From the NCBI GenBank assembly GCA_944354085.1, contig CALVPW010000044.1, forward strand, positions 1 through 25,211: 25,211 bases of DNA, in the 5' to 3' direction. Below the pieces are notes generated by a model that saw nothing but the letters and a program-made list of their open reading frames with translations, ran no database searches and was not told where the DNA came from. The translations under genes and the position numbers were made by a program. Positions 13,942 through 22,510 of the stretch are shown here, in pieces (the first letter of the stretch is position 1; each line of letters begins with the position of its first letter). The DNA comes from an uncultured Clostridia bacterium (GTDB taxonomy: Bacteria > Bacillota > Clostridia > Christensenellales > Borkfalkiaceae).

Positions 13942-14991
13942 TTATTTGGTTTCGCTGTACTTGTCTTCTTTGTTCCAGGAATACAGCTCGCGGAGCTCTT
14001 CGCCGACCTTTTCGAGCATGTGGCTCGCCTCGCGCTCGCGGCAGGCGTTGAAGTGCGCCCTTCCGCCGCTCTTGTTCTCGGAGATCCACTTGGAAGCGAA
14101 CGTCCCGTCCTGGATCTCGGTGAGCACCTTCTTCATCTCCTTCTTCGTCTCGTCGGTGATGAGGCGCTTGCCCGTCTCATAATCGCCGAATTCCGCCGTA
14201 TCGGAAATGGAATAGCGCATCTTTTTGAAGCCGCCGTTGTAGATGAGATCGACGATGAGCTTCATCTCGTGGATGCACTCGAAGTACGCGTTGCGGGGAT
14301 CGTACCCTGCCTCGACGAGCGTTTCGAACCCTGCCTTCATGAGAGCGGTCACGCCGCCGCAGAGCACCGCCTGTTCGCCGAAGAGATCGGTCTCCGTTTC
14401 GCACTTGAACGTCGTTTCGAGCACGCCCGCGCGCGCGCCGCCGATGCCGAGCGCATATGCGAGCGCGATATCCATCGTGTCGCCCGAAGGATCCTGATAA
14501 ACGGCGACGAGATCGGGAACGCCGTGTCCCTCCACATACTCGCTGCGCACCGTGTGGCCGGGACCCTTGGGCGCGATCATGAACACATTGACGTCCGCAG
14601 GCGGGACGATCTGCTTGAAGTGGATGTTGAACCCGTGCGCAAAGGCAAGATATTTGCCCTCTTTGAGGACGGGCGCCACGTTTTCTTTATAGATGTCCGC
14701 CATCTTCTCGTCGGGCGTGAGCATCATGATGACGTCGGCTTTTTCCGCCGCTTCCTTGACGGGATACACCTTGAAACCCGCTTTCTCGGCGATGGGCCAC
14801 GTTCTGCCGCCCTTGTTGAGGCCGATGATGACGTTCACACCGCTGTCTTTGAGGTTGAGCGCGTGCGCGTGCCCCTGGCTGCCGAAGCCGATGACGGCGA
14901 CCGTCTTCCCGTTCAGGCGTTTCAGGTCGCAGTCTGCCTCGTGGAAGATGCGCGCCTCCTGCGTTTCGGGATCGTAAATTTTATGTGCCAT
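13942..14991 (-). CDS. ilvC: ketol-acid reductoisomerase
   Basis: A 349-residue class I enzyme of branched-chain amino acid synthesis that converts acetolactate or acetohydroxybutyrate to the dihydroxy acids using NAD(P)H and magnesium. It has the Rossmann motif GFGSQGHAHALNLKDSG near residues 35-52, APKGPGHTVRSEY, the metal-binding regions DLFGEQAVLCGG and ECIHEMKLIVDLIYNGG, and the C-terminal SDTAEFGDY. The start ATG 14989-14991 has GGAGGG upstream. It stands alone, without ilvB, ilvN or ilvD nearby, and has its own promoter and terminator. No T-box or leader attenuator is present; the predicted leader is only about 27 nt. Confidence 0.97.
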   Translation of the reverse strand: MAHKIYDPETQEARIFHEADCDLKRLNGKTVAVIGFGSQGHAHALNLKDSGVNVIIGLNKGGRTWPIAEKAGFKVYPVKEAAEKADVIMMLTPDEKMADIYKENVAPVLKEGKYLAFAHGFNIHFKQIVPPADVNVFMIAPKGPGHTVRSEYVEGHGVPDLVAVYQDPSGDTMDIALAYALGIGGARAGVLETTFKCETETDLFGEQAVLCGGVTALMKAGFETLVEAGYDPRNAYFECIHEMKLIVDLIYNGGFKKMRYSISDTAEFGDYETGKRLITDETKKEMKKVLTEIQDGTFASKWISENKSGGRAHFNACREREASHMLEKVGEELRELYSWNKEDKYSETK

Positions 14992-15024
14992 TGATCTTTC
15001 CCTCCGTTTTTTGCTTTCTTTATT

Positions 15025-15053
15025 ATTATACCCCCGCGTCCTTCTCCCGTCAA
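15025..15053 (-). promoter_or_regulatory. ilvC promoter
   Basis: A -35 TTGACG (15048-15053), a 17 bp spacer and a -10 TATAAT (15025-15030). The start is near 15018. It is divergent from the DUF815 gene promoter about 40 bp away. Confidence 0.85.
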
Positions 15054-15091
15054 GCAACGGACGGAAATTTTTTTATAAAAATCGTATTTTG

Positions 15092-15120
15092 TTGCTTTTT
15101 TTGTATAAACGCGTTATAAT
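15092..15120 (+). promoter_or_regulatory. promoter of the DUF815 ATPase gene
   Basis: A -35 TTGCTT (15092-15097), a 17 bp spacer and a -10 TATAAT (15115-15120). The transcription start is near 15127, about 21 nt before the ATG. A GGAG at 15138-15141 serves as ribosome binding site. Confidence 0.8.
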
Positions 15121-15147
15121 CGTAACAAGCAAACGTTGGAGCACGCC

Positions 15148-16293
15148 ATGAAACTCAACAGCCTGACCGTATTATACAAGATCTTAAACGATCCGCTCAT
15201 CGCCGCGTTCGCGGATGCGGACGGCAAAAAGAGCAGGACGCAGTTTTTGCGAAAGCTGTACGAGGCGGGCGCGGAAACGCGCTTTGCGGCGTATATTGCC
15301 GACGCCGTCCTCACGGATGAAAACGCCTTTTCCCGCGCGGCGGCGGCGCAGACGCCCGTCTCCCCCTTCCTTCGTAAAGCCTTCCTCGACGATCTGGATG
15401 CCGTCGGCGAAGCGCTCTCTTCCTGCGAAGAGGACGGATTTATGCTCGGCAAGACCCCGTCGCCATTGACGGGCTGGAACGAGAACACGCTGCGCCGTCT
15501 CGCCCTCCTGTACCGCCGTCACGGCTACGGGCGCTTTTTGTACCACAACGCCTTCCGTTTCCGTGGCGGAGACCTTGTCCCCATCCTCTCTCCCTCCGAG
15601 GTCTCGCTCAAAGGCCTCAAGGGCTACGAACACGAGAAAAACGCCGTGCGCGACAACTTCGAAAATTTCGTGAACGGGCTCCCGTACGCGGATATGCTCT
15701 TATACGGCGACCGCGGCACGGGGAAATCTTCCACCGTCCACGCCATGGTCAACCTGTTCGCCGATCGAAAACTGCGCCTCGTGGAGATCGCAAAAGAAAA
15801 CGTGCTCGCCCTTCCCGAACTCAAAACGCGGCTTGCGGACGAACCCATGAAGTTCGTCGTGTTCATCGACGATTTTTCGCTGCAGGAGAGCGACGACCGC
15901 GTGTCCACCTTAAAGGCGGCGCTGCAAGGCAGCATGGAAGGACACGTGGGCAACGTGATGATCGTGGCGACCAGCAACCGCAGGCATATCGTGGAAGAGA
16001 ACTTCTCCTCCCGCATGAACAGCGTACACATGGGCGACAGCGAGGAAGAGCTCCTCTCCCTTTCCGACCGCTTCGGGATCACCGTACTGTTCGCCGCCAC
16101 CAACAAAGAGACGTATCTTTCCATCATCCGCGCCGTCGCCGCAGACCGCGGGCTGAAAACGCCGACGGACACGCTGGAAGCGCTCGCCGAACGCTGGGCG
16201 CTCGTCCGCGGCGGAAGATCGCCGCGCCGCGCCCGTCAATTTGTCGATTACGCCTATGCCTGCGAACAAAAGGGCAGGGAGATCGACGTTTGA
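15148..16293 (+). CDS. DUF815-family AAA+ ATPase
   Basis: A 381-residue protein with an N-terminal helical region (1-150) and an AAA+ core. Walker A is GDRGTGKS (187-194), Walker B is FVVFIDD (236-242), and a sensor-1-like stretch ATSNRRH lies at about 274-280. DUF815 proteins are widespread in Clostridia and proteobacteria, but their cellular role is not established. The fold suggests ATP-driven remodelling, probably in the cytoplasm since no signal or membrane segment is seen. The ATG at 15148 is chosen because GGAG precedes it by six bases; an in-frame TTG at 15136 has no such site. The gene is monocistronic. Its last 40 bp overlap the end of the convergent murC gene, and no intrinsic terminator is visible. 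Confidence 0.88.
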   Translation: MKLNSLTVLYKILNDPLIAAFADADGKKSRTQFLRKLYEAGAETRFAAYIADAVLTDENAFSRAAAAQTPVSPFLRKAFLDDLDAVGEALSSCEEDGFMLGKTPSPLTGWNENTLRRLALLYRRHGYGRFLYHNAFRFRGGDLVPILSPSEVSLKGLKGYEHEKNAVRDNFENFVNGLPYADMLLYGDRGTGKSSTVHAMVNLFADRKLRLVEIAKENVLALPELKTRLADEPMKFVVFIDDFSLQESDDRVSTLKAALQGSMEGHVGNVMIVATSNRRHIVEENFSSRMNSVHMGDSEEELLSLSDRFGITVLFAATNKETYLSIIRAVAADRGLKTPTDTLEALAERWALVRGGRSPRRARQFVDYAYACEQKGREIDV

Positions 16294-17597
16294 GCGAGCA
16301 TTTCCCGCACGACGTCGTATATATCCCCCGCACCCAATACAAGCACGAGATCTGCCTCCCCGAGCCCTTCGAGGAGGCGTTTTTTTAAGTTTTCGGGCGA
16401 TTGCACATAGCGCGCCTCGGGAAGACGGCTCGCAAGCGCCACGGCGCTCCCGTCCATGCAGAACGGTTCGCGTGCGGCATATGTGCGGTAGATGACGGGT
16501 GACTCCGCCCGTTTGAGCACGCTGACGAAGTCCTTCATCAGATCGCGCGTACGCGTATACGTATGCGGCTGGAACACGAGCCGCACCGTTCCCGCGCACA
16601 TCCCCTCCGCCGTATCCAGCGCCGCGGCGATCTCCCGCGGATGGTGCGCGTAATCGCATACGACGGGCACGCCGCAAAAGGCGCCCACGCGCTCGAACCT
16701 GCGCTTTACCCCGCGAAAGCGGGAAAGCCCTTCCGCAATGACGGCGGGCGCGATCTGATACAGCCGCGCCGCCGCATACGCGGCAAGCGCATTGTATATC
16801 TGTACCTGCCCCGGGACCGCGAGCGTCACCTCCGCCGTCGGCACGCCGCATTCCGACACGGTGAAGGTATACCGCTCTTTCTCGGAAAAGAGATGGCGGG
16901 CGCGGATATCGCCGCCGCGGAGCCCGAACGAGAGCGCGGCGGGCAGCGTTCCCGCCCGATCGTCCGCATTGACGACGGCGCGCGCGGCGTTCGCGGCGAA
17001 CGCACGGTAACACGCGAAGAGTTCGTCCTCGCTGCGGTAACAATCGGTGTGATCGAGATCTGTATTCAAAATGACGGCGGTCTCGCTTTTGAGATCGAGA
17101 AAACTGCGGCGGAATTCACACGCCTCGCTGATGAGGTATTCCCCGCCCGCGGCGTGATAGTTGCCGAACGAAATATCGTCTCCGCCGATATGGCAGGTGA
17201 ACGCAAGATCGGCAGCCGCAAATACGTGCGAAAGCATCGCCGTCGCAGACGTTTTGCCGTGACAGCCTGCGACCGCCAGGACGTGCGGATATCCCTCCGC
17301 GATGCGTCCCAGCAGTTCGGCGCGGCGCCAAAGACGTTTTCCCGCCTTTCGCGCCCTTTCTGTGACCGCGGCATGCGCTGCCGCTTCCGTGTAAACGATG
17401 TCCTCTTCCCCGATCTCCTCTTCGCCGATGACGACGGGGACGCCCGCCTTTCGCAGTTTTTGCGTGTAGGCATTCTCGCGCACGTCGCATCCGCGCACGC
17501 GCACTCCCCTTTCATGCAGCAGCATCGCCAGCGCGCTCATGCTCACGCCGCCGATCCCGATCATATAAACGCTGTGAAAAAAGCTGCGGGGACACAT
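16254..17597 (-). CDS. murC: UDP-N-acetylmuramate-L-alanine ligase
   Basis: A 447-residue Mur ligase that adds L-alanine to UDP-MurNAc in the cytoplasm, the first peptide step of peptidoglycan synthesis. It shows the N-terminal GIGGVSMSALA (14-24) Rossmann motif and a P-loop reading AGCHGKTSAT (110-119) where GTHGKTT is usual. The central NTDLDHTDCY and the substrate loop CDYAHHPREI follow. The start ATG 17595-17597 gives the usual ten or so residues before GIGG. The only good GGGAGG is over 30 nt upstream, so the true initiation is uncertain. Its 3' end overlaps the convergent DUF815 gene by 40 bp. Promoter elements upstream are weak. Confidence 0.93.
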   Translation of the reverse strand: MCPRSFFHSVYMIGIGGVSMSALAMLLHERGVRVRGCDVRENAYTQKLRKAGVPVVIGEEEIGEEDIVYTEAAAHAAVTERARKAGKRLWRRAELLGRIAEGYPHVLAVAGCHGKTSATAMLSHVFAAADLAFTCHIGGDDISFGNYHAAGGEYLISEACEFRRSFLDLKSETAVILNTDLDHTDCYRSEDELFACYRAFAANAARAVVNADDRAGTLPAALSFGLRGGDIRARHLFSEKERYTFTVSECGVPTAEVTLAVPGQVQIYNALAAYAAARLYQIAPAVIAEGLSRFRGVKRRFERVGAFCGVPVVCDYAHHPREIAAALDTAEGMCAGTVRLVFQPHTYTRTRDLMKDFVSVLKRAESPVIYRTYAAREPFCMDGSAVALASRLPEARYVQSPENLKKRLLEGLGEADLVLVLGAGDIYDVVREMLAQTSISLPFCSQA

Positions 17598-17680
17598 ACC
17601 GCATTGTATGCGCAAAATGCCGCAAAAGTGCCTCCCGCAATGATTTCTTAGGAAATTTATAAAAACTTTGTGCAAAATTA

Positions 17681-17709
17681 TTGTAATTATCCGAAAAATA
17701 TGATAATAT
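17681..17709 (+). promoter_or_regulatory. possible spoVG promoter
   Basis: TTGTAA (17681-17686), a 17 bp spacer and TAATAT (17704-17709). This is a weaker match than the other promoters in the window. No clear sigma-H pattern, as used by spoVG in B. subtilis, was found. The region is AT-rich, so other placements are possible. Confidence 0.4.
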
Positions 17710-17741
17710 AGTGAGCAAGAAGAGAGCAGGAGGGCAAACTC

Positions 17742-18011
17742 ATGAAAATCGGAGACATTCGGATCCGCGAAGTGCGCAACACGGAGGGCAAATTGAAGGC
17801 GGTGGCATCCGTCACCATCGACGATTGTTTCGTCGTGCACGACATCAAGATCTTTGAGCGGGAAGAAGGTTTTGCGATCGCGATGCCCAGCAGAAAAACA
17901 ACAGACGGAACATACAAAGACATCGCGCATCCGCTCAACAGCGAAACGCGCACGCTCATGCAGGATATGATCCTTGCAGCGTATCAGGCATTCCTGGCGG
18001 AAAAGCAATAA
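17742..18011 (+). CDS. spoVG: SpoVG family regulatory protein
   Basis: An 89-residue protein that matches SpoVG over its whole length. It has the N-terminal MKIGDIRIREV, ASVTIDDCFVVHDIKIFE and the conserved core FAIAMPSRKTTDGTYKDIAHPLNSETR. SpoVG is a small DNA- and RNA-binding regulator, named for cortex and septation defects in Bacillus, and is also found in bacteria that do not sporulate, so its presence alone does not prove sporulation. The ATG is preceded by AGGAGGG with seven bases of spacing. It is monocistronic, with a strong terminator four bases after the stop. It is divergent from murC. Confidence 0.95.
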   Translation: MKIGDIRIREVRNTEGKLKAVASVTIDDCFVVHDIKIFEREEGFAIAMPSRKTTDGTYKDIAHPLNSETRTLMQDMILAAYQAFLAEKQ

Positions 18012-18014
18012 CGC

Positions 18015-18051
18015 AAAAAAATACGCACCCTTTGCAGGGTGCGTATTTTTT
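18015..18051. terminator. bidirectional terminator between spoVG and csp
   Basis: A stem of about 15 bp: AAAAAATACGCACCC (about 18016-18030) and its complement (about 18037-18051) around a 6 nt loop, ending in a T-run. The A-run on the left makes it work also for csp on the minus strand. Confidence 0.9.
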
Positions 18052-18065
18052 TTGTCTTTTGTGTG

Positions 18066-18278
18066 TCACGATACGGGAACGACGTTCACCGCACGGAGTT
18101 TGCCTGTGTCTTTGGGATCGGGTTCTGTCTCAAACGTGACCTTCTGCCCCTCTTTCAACGTACGGAAGCCTTCCGTTTGGATGGCGGAGAAGTGTACGAA
18201 CACGTCGTCCCCGCCCTCGTCGTTGGCGATAAAGCCGTAACCTTTTCCGTCGTTGAACCATTTTACAGTTCCGTTCAT
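18066..18278 (-). CDS. cold shock protein (CspA family)
   Basis: A 70-residue single cold-shock domain that binds single-stranded RNA and DNA. The two RNA-binding motifs are clear: KGYGFI (RNP1, 12-17) and DVFVHFSAI (RNP2, 25-33). It opens MNGTVKWFNDG as in classical Csp proteins. The ribosome binding site GAGGAGG precedes the ATG. The leader is about 75 nt, from a consensus promoter, and a long leader is common in csp genes whose mRNA is controlled by temperature, though no specific thermosensor can be asserted here. Which Csp paralogue this is cannot be told. Confidence 0.95.
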   Translation of the reverse strand: MNGTVKWFNDGKGYGFIANDEGGDDVFVHFSAIQTEGFRTLKEGQKVTFETEPDPKDTGKLRAVNVVPVS

Positions 18279-18359
18279 AGAATACTTCCTCCTCGGCGCG
18301 CAGTCGTAAAACGTGTGCGCACCGATGCGTCACGAGTCATGCTTATCCACGCCTTTTTT

Positions 18360-18388
18360 ATTATACGCGCCGAATTTGACATTGTCAA
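18360..18388 (-). promoter_or_regulatory. csp promoter, full consensus
   Basis: TTGACA (18383-18388), a 17 bp spacer and TATAAT (18360-18365), a perfect sigma-A consensus. The -35 is half of the palindrome TTGACATTGTCAA (18376-18388). The start is near 18353. Confidence 0.9.
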
Positions 18389-18410
18389 GCCCCATTTTGA
18401 AAATATTTGT

Positions 18411-20219
18411 TTATTTTTGCAAATATTTTTCAAGCAGGAGCGAACTTGTCGCAACGAATGCCGTGAGTTCCTCGGGCGTGAGCGGGCGATAGTTCATGAG
18501 CGCGAGATAATAGATCTGTTCGCACGCCTTGCCCTGCGCCTCTTCGGGCGCGTCCTTGAGCGCCTGTACCGCAGGGTTGGCGGCGTTGACGACGAGCGTC
18601 ACGTCCACGGGCGATTCGCCCATCCCGTAAAAGCTGTGCATCTCGCTCATGCGGCGGACGAACTCCGAGACGTTGACGACGGCAGGCACCGTCCCGTCTT
18701 TGAGTTTTTCCGTCTTCACCGTCACGTGCTTGCCTTCGAGCGCCTTTTCGAAGAGCTTTTTGAGCGTTTCGTCCTCGCCGCCCTCCTCTTTGAGCGCGCC
18801 CGCCACATCTGCATCGATGCGCAAAAAGCGCACGCGGGTGGGATTCTTGTATTCGAGATAGCTCAAAAAGTGCGGATCGATATACGTATCGCAATAGATG
18901 GCGTCCAGCCCCGCGTCCTTGAACATTTTGATGTACTGCGCCTGTTTGTTCGCGTCCGAAACGTAGTACACCGCCTGCGGTTCCTTGCCGTTTTTGGCGT
19001 CCTCTTCGGAAACTTCCTCGCCGAAGAAGGAGGTCACGGGGCGGAATTCCCCCGCAAGATCTTTGTAGATGATGATCTCTTCGACCTTTTTATAGAACTC
19101 CTCGTCCTTGATGCAGCCGAATTTGACGAAGGTGGCGATGTCCTGCCAGCAGCTTTCGTACTTCGCCTTGTCGCTGCGGTACAGCTCGATGAGCTTATCC
19201 GCCACTTTTTTGGTGATGTGTTTGGCGATCTTTTGCACCTGCTTATCGTTTTGCAGGAAGGAACGCGACACGTTGAGCGGGATATCGGGGCAGTCGATCA
19301 CGCCGTTGAGGAGCATCAAAAATTCGGGGATGACTTCCTTGATATTGTCGGCGATGTACACCTGATTGCAATAGAGCTTGACCTTGCCGCGCTCCAGCTC
19401 CACCTGTTTTCTCACCTTGGGGAAATACAAGATCCCCTTTAAGCGGAACGGATACTCCATGTTCAGATGGATCCAGAAGAGTGGCTCGTTGAAATCCTCG
19501 AACGTATCGCGGTAGAAGGTCTTATACGCCTCCTCCGTGCACTCTTTGGGTTGTTTCAGATAGAGCGGCTGCGTATCGTTGACGGGCTTGTCGTCCTTGC
19601 CCGTGGGATCGAGATAGATCTCGTACGGCATGAACGAGCAATATTTGCGCAAAAGTCCGCGGATGACCGTCTCCTTGGAAAATTCCTTTTCCTCGGCGGC
19701 AAGGTGCATCACGATCTTGGTGCCGCGCGTCTCCTTGTCGCAGTCGCCGATGGTATAGGTGGCGTTGCCGTCAGACTGCCAATGCACGCCCGCAGCGCCC
19801 TCTTTGTACGACTTCGTGAAGATCTCGATATTCTCCGAGACCATATACGCGGAATAAAATCCCAGACCGAAGTGCCCGATGATCCCGTCGCCGCCCGCCT
19901 TTTCGTACTTATCGACGAAGTCCGCCGCACCCGAAAAGGCGACCTGCGTGATGTATTTTTCCACCTCTTCTTCGGTCATGCCGATGCCGTTGTCTTCGAC
20001 GGTGAGCGTGTTCGCCTTGGGATCGGCGGTCACCGTCACGCGGTAGTTCTCTTCCGCGGCTGCTTCGCCGAGGTCGACGAGTTTTTTATGTTTTGTGATC
20101 GCGTCCTGCGCGTTCGCGACGATCTCGCGCAAAAAGATGTCCTTTTCCGAATACAGCCATTTTTTGATGATCGGCATCATGTTCTCGCTTGCGATGCGGA
20201 TATTGCCCTGCTTTTCCAT
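18411..20219 (-). CDS. htpG: molecular chaperone HtpG (Hsp90)
   Basis: A 602-residue bacterial Hsp90, an ATP-dependent dimeric chaperone of the cytosol. The GHKL ATPase motifs are present: FLREIVANAQDAITK (about 30-44, with the catalytic Glu and ATP-binding Asn), DNGIGMT near residue 86 and GHFGLGFYSAYMV near 125. The middle and C-terminal domains follow and length is normal. The ATG 20217-20219 is chosen, with AAGGAG nine bases upstream; an ATG nine codons earlier lies before that site. No CIRCE-like element was seen in the short upstream gap, and no strong promoter is obvious between the preceding terminator (20281-20308) and the gene. Confidence 0.97.
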   Translation of the reverse strand: MEKQGNIRIASENMMPIIKKWLYSEKDIFLREIVANAQDAITKHKKLVDLGEAAAEENYRVTVTADPKANTLTVEDNGIGMTEEEVEKYITQVAFSGAADFVDKYEKAGGDGIIGHFGLGFYSAYMVSENIEIFTKSYKEGAAGVHWQSDGNATYTIGDCDKETRGTKIVMHLAAEEKEFSKETVIRGLLRKYCSFMPYEIYLDPTGKDDKPVNDTQPLYLKQPKECTEEAYKTFYRDTFEDFNEPLFWIHLNMEYPFRLKGILYFPKVRKQVELERGKVKLYCNQVYIADNIKEVIPEFLMLLNGVIDCPDIPLNVSRSFLQNDKQVQKIAKHITKKVADKLIELYRSDKAKYESCWQDIATFVKFGCIKDEEFYKKVEEIIIYKDLAGEFRPVTSFFGEEVSEEDAKNGKEPQAVYYVSDANKQAQYIKMFKDAGLDAIYCDTYIDPHFLSYLEYKNPTRVRFLRIDADVAGALKEEGGEDETLKKLFEKALEGKHVTVKTEKLKDGTVPAVVNVSEFVRRMSEMHSFYGMGESPVDVTLVVNAANPAVQALKDAPEEAQGKACEQIYYLALMNYRPLTPEELTAFVATSSLLLEKYLQK

Positions 20220-20280
20220 AGTACCATGCTCCTTATGATGATTCAAAGTATTTATAACCGTAAAAAATGCCGTATAAACG

Positions 20281-20308
20281 AAAAAATCCGCCCGAAAGCG
20301 GATTTTTT
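20281..20308 (-). terminator. terminator of the aroH/cmk-plsC-ispH/rpsA operon
   Basis: An AAAAAATCCGC (20281-20291) and GCGGATTTTTT (20298-20308) stem with a 6 nt loop. On the minus strand it comes 12 bp after the ispH-rpsA stop and ends in a T-run. Confidence 0.9.
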
Positions 20309-20320
20309 TGCGATGGGAAT

Positions 20321-22510
20321 TTACTTGTCGTCATTGCCGAGAAGATCTGCGATGGACGCGCCGCTGAAAGCGCCGTCCGACCACTCTCTGTACTCTTCCT
20401 CGTCGGCATAGTCGCTGGCGCTGCGGCGATCCTTTTTGCGGGAACGGCGTCTCTCGCCGCCCTCGCGCTGCTCGTCGCGGTCACCGCGCTCGCGGGATTC
20501 CTGCCAAGGGCGCGGCTGGAGCGCCTTGATGGAAAGGGTGATCTTGTGCGCTTCGGGATCGAAAGCAAGCACTTTCGCATCCACTTCCTCGCCGATGGTC
20601 AGCGCAGACGTGGGATCTTCCAGCCACTCGTGCGTGATCTGCGAAACATGGACGAGCCCGTCGATACCCTTTTCGAGTTCGACGAACGCGCCGAAGGGAA
20701 CGATACGGACGACTTTGCCGTGCACGACGTCGCCGACGGCGTAACGCTCTGCAGCCGTCTCCCAGGGATGCGGCTGAAGCTGACGATAGCCGATGGAGAC
20801 TTTTTTGTTCTCGCGGTCGATCTTGAGGACCTTGAACTCGTAGGTCTTGCCGATCTCCAGAACGTCGGTCACTTCCTTGACGCCCGTCCAGGAAAGATCG
20901 GAGATGTGCGCAAGGCAGTCAAAGCCGCGCACCGAGACGAATGCGCCGAACGAAGTCACGCGCTCCACCTTGCCCTCGACCACGTCGCCGACGTTGATGG
21001 AATCAAAGAACGCCGCTTCCTTTTCTGCCTTGGCAGCCTCGCGCGCTTTCTTCTCCTCTTCGAGGATGACGCGCTGGGATGCGATGATCTCCTTTCTGCG
21101 CTCTCTTCTGATCTCGAGCATTCTCAAACGAAGCTTCTTGCCGACCATTTTATCGAGCTCTTTCACATAGCCCGCACGGATCTCGCGGGCGGGAACGAAC
21201 ACCGCATAGGTGCCGAGCTCTGCCGTGAGGCCGCCTTTGTTGAAACCGGTGCAGACGACGGAAAATTCTTTGCCCGCCTCCACGTCCTTCAAAAGCGCTT
21301 CCTCTTCTTTGACCTTTTTCACCGATTTTTCGGAAAGTTTGACGGGATTGATACCGACGACCATCACGTCGATATTCTCACCGACCTTTTCCGCATATGC
21401 TGCACGGTCGTACGCTTCGCAATCGAGCTCGTTCTTCTCGACGAGGATCTCCCCCTTGCCGGAAACGGAAACGTATACGCCCTCTTCCGCCGCAGAGATG
21501 ATCTTTACGTTGAGAAGCTGCCCGCGCTTATAAGGCGTTTCGCGATCGATGCCTTCGATGACCTTTGCCATCGTGGGCTTTTCGTCCGCCGCTTCCGCTG
21601 CGGGTGCAGGTGCTTCGACCTTGGTTTCCTCTGCGACGGGCGCCTGAGCTTCGACGACCGTCTCGTTCTGTACTTCCGTGTTGTTTTCTGCCATTTTGCT
21701 GAGAACCTCCGAGGTCAGCCAATCGGGAGTGCTCGCTCCCGCTACGATGCCGACCCTCTTAAAATTTTTGATTTTTTCATATTCGAAATCGTCCGCATTG
21801 CGCAAGCGGAACACCCGCTCGCAGAATCGGGACGCAGTTTCGCCAAGTTTATTGGTGTTGCTGCTGTTGAGCCCGCCGATCACCAGCACGGCATCCGCCT
21901 TTTTTGCGATCGCCTCGGTCTCTTTTTGCCTGCAAACAGTAGTATAGCAAATTGTTTGGAAAATCTCAACTGTTTTTGGATATACTTTTTGAATATTTTC
22001 TGCAATTTTCGAAAATCTTTGCACGGAAAAGGTGGTCTGCGAGACCAAAACGACGTCCTTCCCCCGCAAAACGGAAAAATCGGCGTCCGCTTCCTCAAAA
22101 ACGTACGCCTCGCCGCGGCACCAGCCGACGAGCCCGACGACCTCCGGATGGAACGCGTGCCCCGCGATCGCCACCGTCTTGCCTGCAAGCGACGCTTCTT
22201 CGACGATCTTTTGCGTCCGCCGCACAAAGGAACAGGTGCAGTCCACCACGTTGATCTTCCGCGCCGCGCACGCCTCGTACACCGCCTGCCCCACGCCGTG
22301 GGAACGGATGAGCAGCGTCGCGCCGCACGGCACTTCGTCCGTCGTTTCGACGACGGTGAGCCCGCGCGCGCGGATACGCGCCGTCACGTCCTCGTTGTGG
22401 ATGAGCTCGCCCAATACGTAAGTATTTTCCGCAGGCACGGAAAGCGCCGTGTCCACCGCCTTTTTCACACCCGCGCAAAAACCGCAGTGCGCGGCAACGA
22501 AAACTTTCAC
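20321..22510 (-). CDS. ispH-rpsA: bifunctional IspH (HMBPP reductase) - ribosomal protein S1
   Basis: A 729-residue fusion. Residues 1-275 are IspH, the 4Fe-4S enzyme making IPP and DMAPP in the last step of the MEP pathway. The three cluster cysteines are Cys12 (GFCAGV), Cys93 (DCTCSFV) and Cys188 (FQTICYTT). Conserved His38 and the HPE triad at 121-123 are also present. An Ala/Pro/Glu-rich linker (about 278-318) leads to four S1 RNA-binding repeats at about 328-397, 411-481, 505-575 and 591-663, the last two being most typical (FGAFVSVRGFDCLAHIS, FGAFVELEKGIDGLVHVS). A charged Arg/Glu-rich tail follows. This fusion is known from many Clostridia. The start is GTG 22508-22510, overlapping the plsC stop as GTGA. 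Confidence 0.95.
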   Translation of the reverse strand: MKVFVAAHCGFCAGVKKAVDTALSVPAENTYVLGELIHNEDVTARIRARGLTVVETTDEVPCGATLLIRSHGVGQAVYEACAARKINVVDCTCSFVRRTQKIVEEASLAGKTVAIAGHAFHPEVVGLVGWCRGEAYVFEEADADFSVLRGKDVVLVSQTTFSVQRFSKIAENIQKVYPKTVEIFQTICYTTVCRQKETEAIAKKADAVLVIGGLNSSNTNKLGETASRFCERVFRLRNADDFEYEKIKNFKRVGIVAGASTPDWLTSEVLSKMAENNTEVQNETVVEAQAPVAEETKVEAPAPAAEAADEKPTMAKVIEGIDRETPYKRGQLLNVKIISAAEEGVYVSVSGKGEILVEKNELDCEAYDRAAYAEKVGENIDVMVVGINPVKLSEKSVKKVKEEEALLKDVEAGKEFSVVCTGFNKGGLTAELGTYAVFVPAREIRAGYVKELDKMVGKKLRLRMLEIRRERRKEIIASQRVILEEEKKAREAAKAEKEAAFFDSINVGDVVEGKVERVTSFGAFVSVRGFDCLAHISDLSWTGVKEVTDVLEIGKTYEFKVLKIDRENKKVSIGYRQLQPHPWETAAERYAVGDVVHGKVVRIVPFGAFVELEKGIDGLVHVSQITHEWLEDPTSALTIGEEVDAKVLAFDPEAHKITLSIKALQPRPWQESRERGDRDEQREGGERRRSRKKDRRSASDYADEEEYREWSDGAFSGASIADLLGNDDK

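Noticed and set aside
14992..15053. T-box or leader attenuator for ilvC
   Set aside because: The predicted leader is only about 27 nt and holds no suitable structure.
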